11,240 nt of DNA from NCBI GenBank assembly GCA_012959845.1, contig DUCL01000230.1, positions 1-11,240 of the forward strand, written 5' to 3'. Positions 7,275 to 11,240 of the stretch are shown piece by piece. The DNA comes from Candidatus Poseidoniales archaeon (lineage in GTDB: Archaea > Thermoplasmatota > Poseidoniia > Poseidoniales > Poseidoniaceae). The notes beneath the pieces were generated by a model, which worked only from the letters and a program-made list of their open reading frames with translations, had not been told where the DNA came from and made no database searches. Position 1 is the first letter of the stretch, and each line of letters starts with the position of its first letter. The translations under genes were made by a program, and so were the position numbers.

Positions 7275-7604
7275 ATGAAAACAACCAGAATCCGAGAGAA
7301 GATCAAGAAGTTCTTAGGCGACCGCCCACGCAACACCGCAGAAATCCTTGAACACATAAACAGTACAATGCGCCATGGCACTACCAGTCAACAACTTGGT
7401 AATGTACTGTCAAAAGATAAAGACATAGTCAAGGTAGGATATATCAAGCGCTCAGGGATTCTCTCCGGCGGATATGATATCTGTGAATGGGCAACTCGTA
7501 ACTGGGTTTCATCCAATTGCCCTGAGTGGATTGAAGGTACTGCTATCATCATCGATAACGACGGTCATATCACTACCGGTACACAATCATTGAATAAGTA
7601 TTGA
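7275..7604 (+). CDS. Small winged-helix protein
   Basis: A 109-residue protein with a winged-helix-like N-terminal region. A basic first helix (TRIREKIKKFLGD) is followed by NTAEILEHINSTM, then TTSQQLGNVLSKD as a recognition-helix candidate, and a beta wing around DIVKVGYIKRSGILSGGYDI. The C-terminal 40 residues are Trp-containing and end in a short Thr/Asn-rich tail. It has no signal peptide or membrane segment. AGGAGGG at 7260-7266 precedes the ATG at ideal spacing and is the strongest ribosome binding site in the window, suggesting high expression. It is probably a transcription factor or DNA-binding chromatin-type protein (inference). The operator-like repeats just upstream fit autoregulation, and a stem-loop at 7619-7653 closes the unit, so it appears monocistronic. 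I do not recognise a named family. Confidence 0.8.
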   Translation: MKTTRIREKIKKFLGDRPRNTAEILEHINSTMRHGTTSQQLGNVLSKDKDIVKVGYIKRSGILSGGYDICEWATRNWVSSNCPEWIEGTAIIIDNDGHITTGTQSLNKY

Positions 7605-7618
7605 GCCATTTACTAAAC

Positions 7619-7656
7619 AATATACGGTGCTTTGTTAGCACTGCCCGTATATTTTC
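7619..7656 (+). terminator. Stem-loop terminator after the small winged-helix gene
   Basis: AATATACGG at 7619-7627 pairs perfectly with CCGTATATT at 7645-7653. Inside it TGCT at 7628-7631 pairs with AGCA at 7637-7640 around a five-base loop, leaving a four-base bulge. A short T run follows. It starts 14 bp after the stop codon, so a transcript end or 3' stabilising structure is likely. Confidence 0.55.
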
Positions 7657-7670
7657 TCCTGTCGGTAAAT

Positions 7671-7683
7671 CACCTATTTGGTG
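7671..7683. other. Short CACC/GGTG hairpin upstream of the CoA-synthesis gene
   Basis: CACC and GGTG are separated by TATTT in the 126-bp gap before the GTG start at 7731. It is a four-pair stem and may be a small operator or chance. The rest of the gap has a T-rich run at 7711-7719 but no clear TATA box or ribosome binding site. Confidence 0.2.
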
Positions 7684-7730
7684 GCATTCTTTGCGATGGA
7701 CTCAAAGTCTTTGTTTTTTCACATTAGTTT

Positions 7731-8750
7731 GTGGAAGATGAAGTAACCTACCAGTGTTGCTTAGTCGGTGGAACCTTTGACCGCTTCCACGCGGGTCATA
7801 AATTGCTATTGGATGGAGCTTGTCGCAATAGCAAACGTGTTGAAGTTCACCTGACCAACGATAATATGGCTTCAATTAAATCTCCTTATGTCGAATCATT
7901 CGATACCAGATTAGAATCTGTTCTCGAATGGGCTGATGAATATGCGGATTGTCCGCTGACTATTCATGAGTTGGAAGATGAAATGGGGCCAGCACCGACT
8001 CATCCTGATGCAGACGCAATTGTAGCCACTGTAGAAACACGCGCAATGTGTGAGATAATCAATGAAATGAGAGTAAACGACCAACTTGAGCCACTCCATA
8101 TCATAGAAATTCCACATTTAATGGATGGGGCAGGAGGAATTGTATCCTCGACCAGAATTCGCAATGGTATAATTGACCAAGATGGCAATCCATGGATTAG
8201 TGAGGAGCAGTATGACTCGGTCTTGAAAATGGCCAAAGCCCTAGATGATGAATTGAAAATTCCAATGGGTGAATTATTCATGGGGCCCGAAGACGACCCT
8301 GAGATAGCAATGCTAGCAACCTTAGATGCACTTCCAAATCCACGCGGAATGATAGTTGCAGTAGGTGATGTTACTGTGAAAACGCTAATTGACATAGGCT
8401 TCACACCTGAGATTGCACTGATTGACGGCCAGACCAAGAGAACTAAATTAGAGGAAAGTGACTGTGTTAATACCTCAGTATTCGCTCATGTCTTAACCGC
8501 AGAAAATCCACCTGGCCTACTAACTCCATCACTGAGAGGTGCGATTGAAAATGCAATTTTTGCGGATGAATCAGTCGTGATTGAAGTAGAAGGTGAAGAA
8601 GACTTAGCACCGATATTGATTCATCTAATCGCACCATTAGGGACGATTGTATTGTATGGTCAACCTGGATTGGGAGTAGTAATGAGAATAACGGACATTG
8701 CTGCAAAAGAGAGATGTAGAGACCTTTTGTCTTTATTTGAGATTTTGTAA
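7731..8750 (+). CDS. coaD: Bifunctional phosphopantetheine adenylyltransferase / GTP-dependent dephospho-CoA kinase
   Basis: A 339-residue fusion that could perform the last two steps of coenzyme A synthesis. Residues 1-155 are an archaeal phosphopantetheine adenylyltransferase, a nucleotidyltransferase with GGTFDRFHAGH at 13-23 (the HxGH ATP site) and SSTRIRNG at 139-146. Residues 173-339 are a DUF359-type GTP-dependent dephospho-CoA kinase, with VGDVTVKTL at 211-219, PEIALIDGQTKR at 226-237, VEGEEDLAP at 286-294 and PLGTIVLYGQPGLGVV at 302-317. Both active-site motif sets look intact. The GTG start is chosen because the next in-frame ATG would remove the first catalytic motif; no Shine-Dalgarno site is visible before it. 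The glycosyltransferase gene follows after 13 bp, so the two are probably one transcript. Both domain assignments rest on strong motif matches. Confidence 0.92.
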   Translation: MEDEVTYQCCLVGGTFDRFHAGHKLLLDGACRNSKRVEVHLTNDNMASIKSPYVESFDTRLESVLEWADEYADCPLTIHELEDEMGPAPTHPDADAIVATVETRAMCEIINEMRVNDQLEPLHIIEIPHLMDGAGGIVSSTRIRNGIIDQDGNPWISEEQYDSVLKMAKALDDELKIPMGELFMGPEDDPEIAMLATLDALPNPRGMIVAVGDVTVKTLIDIGFTPEIALIDGQTKRTKLEESDCVNTSVFAHVLTAENPPGLLTPSLRGAIENAIFADESVVIEVEGEEDLAPILIHLIAPLGTIVLYGQPGLGVVMRITDIAAKERCRDLLSLFEIL

Positions 8751-8751
8751 T

Positions 8752-8758
8752 GGAGTGA
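8752..8758 (+). promoter_or_regulatory. Ribosome binding site that fixes the glycosyltransferase start
   Basis: GGAGTGA lies five bases before the ATG at 8764 and directly after the stop codon of the preceding gene. It favours 8764 over an in-frame TTG at 8698 that would overlap that gene. Confidence 0.65.
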
Positions 8759-8763
8759 AATAT

Positions 8764-9858
8764 ATGCTTATCACAATTACAGTTTGTGTTCGCGACGGTG
8801 TTCAATGGATAGATGGGTGTTTGCAATCTCTACAAAACCAATCCTATCGTCCGCTGGAAATTATTGCAGTAGATGATGGTTCATCAGACCAATCATGTGA
8901 AACATTGCAAAAATGGCACGATCCAGAAGGAGAAAATGGAATCCCAGTTCGAGTCATGTCTCAGAATGCACTTGGATTATCTGCTGGTCGAAGATTGGCT
9001 GTTGAAAATGCCAAAGGCGAGTGGGTAGCCATTACGGATATCGATGTTCGGCCAGAGAGGGACTGGATTTCCAACTTGGTTGCAGAAGCAAATCCAGTCA
9101 GTGCTAATGAAAAGGTTGTAGCGGTTACGGGTAGAACTATTTTTGAATCAGCAGACGATGTCGTGAGTTTAGTTCGCTCGGTTGAAATCGCACAAAAATA
9201 TCGTTCACGTCCTCGACGTACATCACTTGCAAATGGCCCATGTTCAATGTTTAACAAACAAGCTTTACTCAATGTTGGAAGTTTTGACCCACTTTGGTAT
9301 CATGCAGAGGATATGGAAGTTAGTCTAAAATTGATTGAATCCGGAGGAACCATTGTCTATGCTCCAGATGCGATTGTAAGCCATGTTGCTGAAACCGGAC
9401 AAAAGAGATTTCTTGCTAAGAGGCGAAGAGATGCTCGGGGTCACTTGAGAATTGTTCGTAATTATCCAAGGAGGAAAAGAGTCGGTCCAGGTTTTGATTT
9501 CATCGGCTCCTCAACGATGGTGCTTGCAATCGCTCCACTGTGGATAACTGCAATACTTTCTGGATTACCATTTATCTATAATTTCTATCTAAATCCAGAA
9601 TATTCTTGGCAAGTAGCTCAACATTGGTGGCAAACAAGGTTTTTGATGCTATCATTGGTATTGCTAATAATTCATGAGTTAATTTTGTGGAGGGGTCCAT
9701 TAGGTGTAGTCAATCGTGGAGCTATTAGGAAAAGCCCTAGAGGAATAATTATTGCAATCCTTAAAGTTAGAAGATTGACCTTTAGTTGGTCTATCGCTTT
9801 ATGGCAAGGAATAATCTTAGGAATTTCTGATGCGATTCGTGGTAAGAATGGTCATTGA
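8764..9858 (+). CDS. Family 2 glycosyltransferase with C-terminal membrane segments
   Basis: A 364-residue GT-A fold glycosyltransferase of family 2, predicted to move a sugar from a nucleotide- or dolichyl-linked donor to a membrane-associated acceptor. The catalytic part, residues 1-235, has VDDGSSD at 36-42 (nucleotide-binding aspartates), TDIDVRP at 91-97 (the metal-binding DxD-like motif), NGPCSMFNK near 157-165, and the acceptor-side AEDMEVSLKL at 181-190 with E182/D183 as probable catalytic pair. A basic stretch at 219-239 precedes hydrophobic segments near 250-275 and 293-309, with a weaker one near 342-357, which would anchor it with the catalytic domain in the cytoplasm. It lies 13 bp after the CoA-synthesis gene with its own GGAGTGA site. 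Donor and acceptor cannot be told; S-layer, lipid or exopolysaccharide glycosylation are options. Confidence 0.88.
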   Translation: MLITITVCVRDGVQWIDGCLQSLQNQSYRPLEIIAVDDGSSDQSCETLQKWHDPEGENGIPVRVMSQNALGLSAGRRLAVENAKGEWVAITDIDVRPERDWISNLVAEANPVSANEKVVAVTGRTIFESADDVVSLVRSVEIAQKYRSRPRRTSLANGPCSMFNKQALLNVGSFDPLWYHAEDMEVSLKLIESGGTIVYAPDAIVSHVAETGQKRFLAKRRRDARGHLRIVRNYPRRKRVGPGFDFIGSSTMVLAIAPLWITAILSGLPFIYNFYLNPEYSWQVAQHWWQTRFLMLSLVLLIIHELILWRGPLGVVNRGAIRKSPRGIIIAILKVRRLTFSWSIALWQGIILGISDAIRGKNGH

Positions 9859-9891
9859 CTAATGAGAAATTGCTTTAATTACTTGTTGCGA

Positions 9892-10374
9892 TTATTCCAA
9901 CAAATTAATCATGCCAAGAGCCATTAAAGAAATTACAGCAGCAGTAAAAACAAAAAATGTTAAAATTCTCAATAATCCTCTTTGTTTAGGTAATTTTTTC
10001 AAATAATATACATGGTTTCCTTCTGGGTGAGGCAATCCTTGCCAATTTAACAAATGAAGAGAAGGGATGTCCTTGACACTCAAATCAATGGAACTATCAG
10101 CATCTAAATTTTGTCGGAGAAACTTCAATTTGTGTACAATCAAATGACCTGGTTTATTGCCCCATGGATCTGATAGTTGCCACATAATGGGTGGATTTAA
10201 CCTGTCATCTTTCAGTAATTCTTTAATTTTGGCATGTGCTTCTTGGTGCGTTATAATGTCGGTAAATCTCTGAGTGATTGATTTATCATCAAAATAATAC
10301 GAACCGGGGCCGTGAACAATATTGCCAATTTCATAACTCAGCCATCCTTTTTTTGGAGGGAATTTAGAATACAT
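9892..10374 (-). CDS. Small tail-anchored protein of unknown function
   Basis: A 160-residue protein I cannot assign to a family. Residues 1-130 are soluble and mixed in character, with a Trp/Pro-containing stretch around PPIMWQLSDPWGNKPGH at 61-77 and a helical stretch around THQEAHAKIKELLKDD at 42-57. Residues 136-158 form a single hydrophobic helix, preceded by the basic segment KKLPKQRGLLR and followed by two or three residues. This is a C-terminal tail anchor with the soluble part in the cytoplasm. The ATG at 10374 is preferred to an in-frame TTG at 10383; neither has a clear Shine-Dalgarno site. It lies 32 bp downstream of the TPM-domain gene on the same strand, so the two are probably co-transcribed and may act at the same membrane site (inference). 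Confidence 0.68.
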   Translation of the reverse strand: MYSKFPPKKGWLSYEIGNIVHGPGSYYFDDKSITQRFTDIITHQEAHAKIKELLKDDRLNPPIMWQLSDPWGNKPGHLIVHKLKFLRQNLDADSSIDLSVKDIPSLHLLNWQGLPHPEGNHVYYLKKLPKQRGLLRILTFFVFTAAVISLMALGMINLLE

Positions 10375-10406
10375 AATACTCAACTTGTATTGAATTGGTT
10401 GAATGC

Positions 10407-11240
10407 TCAGCGACGTCTACCGCCACCACTTCGTCCACCGCCGCGTGAACCACCGCTACGAGAACTACCACCACTGCTGCCACGAGAACTACCACCGCTA
10501 GAACCGCCGCCACGGGAACTGCCGCCACGGGAACTGCCGCCACGGGAACTGCCACCAGATGAAGATTTTCTTGATTTACTAGGGGCAGGTTGATTGTTAG
10601 ATTGATGATTGTCGTGATGATGATATACATGTTGTTCATTGTGGCCAAATCCTTGATTGTATCCATATCCTCCTTGATTATATCCTGTATTTCTAAATCC
10701 GCCGGAGACTCCACCTCCGCCACCACTAGAACGTGAAAGCAATACTACCACCACAATCACAACTGCAATCAACCCGAAACAAACAATGGCTCCAAAAAGC
10801 GTACCTATTGCACCATCTACAGAATAATCATCATCAAGTATTTCCGCATTTACACCAGGAGGATCCACATAACCATCATTTTCATACCAAAAATCGTCAA
10901 CTGCAGTGACGAGGTCATCAGTAATTATTGAAAGTGCTTCAGCCCAGTTTCCATCTTCAATCTTTGCAATTGATGTTTCTCCAACATCATCAAGCACCGG
11001 ATGTTCATCCCAAAATATTCCTGTTTGTAAATACCATTTGTAATCATCTTCGGATTGATTTATTGATAGAACGAATAAGATTCCATCTTTCCATTCTTGG
11101 TCTCCTACGCGCCACTCATCAAATAACGCTTCAGAAAAATCTTGCAATCCCATCATCGGTTCATCAGAAGTTCCATTTGTTGAATTGTCAGAAGTTCCGT
11201 TAGTAGAATTATTTGATGTACCATTTGTTGAATTGTCAGA
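10407..11240 (-). CDS. TPM-domain membrane protein with RGG-rich tail (5' end outside window)
   Basis: The frame is open through the window edge, giving 277 visible residues. The first 28 are three repeats of an eight-residue SDNSTNGT-type unit, then SDEP. Next comes part of a TPM domain: FSEALFDEWRVGDQEWKDGILFVLSI matches the helix and strand with W-x-G...-G-LF seen in that family, and a helical part follows through DLVTAVDDFW. A single membrane helix (IGTLFGAIVCFGLIAVVIVVVVLL) is followed by RSS, placing the C-terminus inside. The tail runs GGGGG, then a Gly/Tyr/Asn/His-rich part, then Ser-Arg-Gly repeats to the final GGRRR. TPM domains occur in membrane proteins linked to photosystem repair or protein quality control, but the role here is unknown. 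An internal ATG at 11156 would cut the domain, so the real start, probably with a signal peptide, lies beyond the window. Confidence 0.78.
   Translation of the reverse strand, partial: SDNSTNGTSNNSTNGTSDNSTNGTSDEPMMGLQDFSEALFDEWRVGDQEWKDGILFVLSINQSEDDYKWYLQTGIFWDEHPVLDDVGETSIAKIEDGNWAEALSIITDDLVTAVDDFWYENDGYVDPPGVNAEILDDDYSVDGAIGTLFGAIVCFGLIAVVIVVVVLLSRSSGGGGGVSGGFRNTGYNQGGYGYNQGFGHNEQHVYHHHDNHQSNNQPAPSKSRKSSSGGSSRGGSSRGGSSRGGGSSGGSSRGSSGGSSRSGGSRGGGRSGGGRRR
10420..10556. repeat. Tandem 15-bp and related repeats encoding SSRGG units
   Basis: Within the TPM gene tail the unit CACGGGAACTGCCGC occurs back to back from 10511 to about 10555, with degenerate relatives out to about 10420. On the coding strand each copy gives Gly-Gly-Ser-Ser-Arg. 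The near-identity of three copies suggests recent slippage or unequal exchange, so copy number may vary between strains. Confidence 0.8.
11166..11240. repeat. 24-bp tandem repeats encoding Asn-Ser-Thr-Asn-Gly-Thr units
   Basis: Three 24-bp units start at 11166, 11190 and 11214 and continue to the window edge. On the minus strand each encodes an eight-residue unit containing NST and NGT. The array probably continues outside the window. Confidence 0.8.

Noticed and set aside
10312..10593. Plus-strand proline-rich reading frame opposite the TPM tail
   Set aside because: It is the antisense shadow of the Ser-Arg-Gly repeats and has no ribosome binding site.

Overview
The window looks like a chromosomal segment of a marine planktonic euryarchaeon, most likely Marine Group II (Poseidoniales) or a close relative. 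This is inference from content, not a database match. Archaeal signatures are a phosphopantetheine adenylyltransferase fused to a DUF359-type GTP-dependent dephospho-CoA kinase, a DhnA-type class I fructose-bisphosphate aldolase, and a geranylgeranyl-reductase-family flavoprotein. Two proteins carry winged helices, one gene has a TATA element about 26 nt before its ATG (a leaderless arrangement), and other genes have Shine-Dalgarno sites. Base composition is moderately AT-rich and fairly even, and no mobile element, CRISPR array, tRNA or rRNA was recognised.

Layout. Positions 1-119 (minus) hold the 5' end of a gene, possibly MoaE-like, divergent from a geranylgeranyl-reductase-family gene (148-1398, plus). 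A crotonase (1451-2317, plus) follows and converges, 12 bp away, on an unusual gene of seven CCHC zinc knuckles (2330-3028, minus). A divergent promoter region separates that from a class I aldolase (3207-4133, plus). Positions 4134-4496 hold no convincing gene, but 4194-4464 is dense in complementary arms and may be a structured RNA of about 270 nt. An 834-residue orphan protein with an N-terminal winged helix fills 4497-7001 (minus). The divergent control region at 7002-7274 has three copies of a TCAGTG half-site and leads to a 109-residue winged-helix protein (7275-7604, plus), which ends in a terminator-like hairpin. The CoA-biosynthesis fusion (7731-8750) and a membrane-anchored family 2 glycosyltransferase (8764-9858) are 13 bp apart and probably co-transcribed. 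The end of the window (minus) carries a TPM-domain membrane protein cut by the window edge (10407-11240) and, downstream, a small tail-anchored protein (9892-10374).

How the genes fit together. Most are ordinary metabolic genes: lipid saturation, acyl-CoA chemistry, sugar phosphate metabolism, CoA synthesis and glycosylation. They do not form one pathway. The points worth a second look are the seven-knuckle protein, the structured intergenic region, the orphan winged-helix protein with its shared control region, and the TPM protein, which has a sequon-rich outer repeat and an RGG-rich inner tail.
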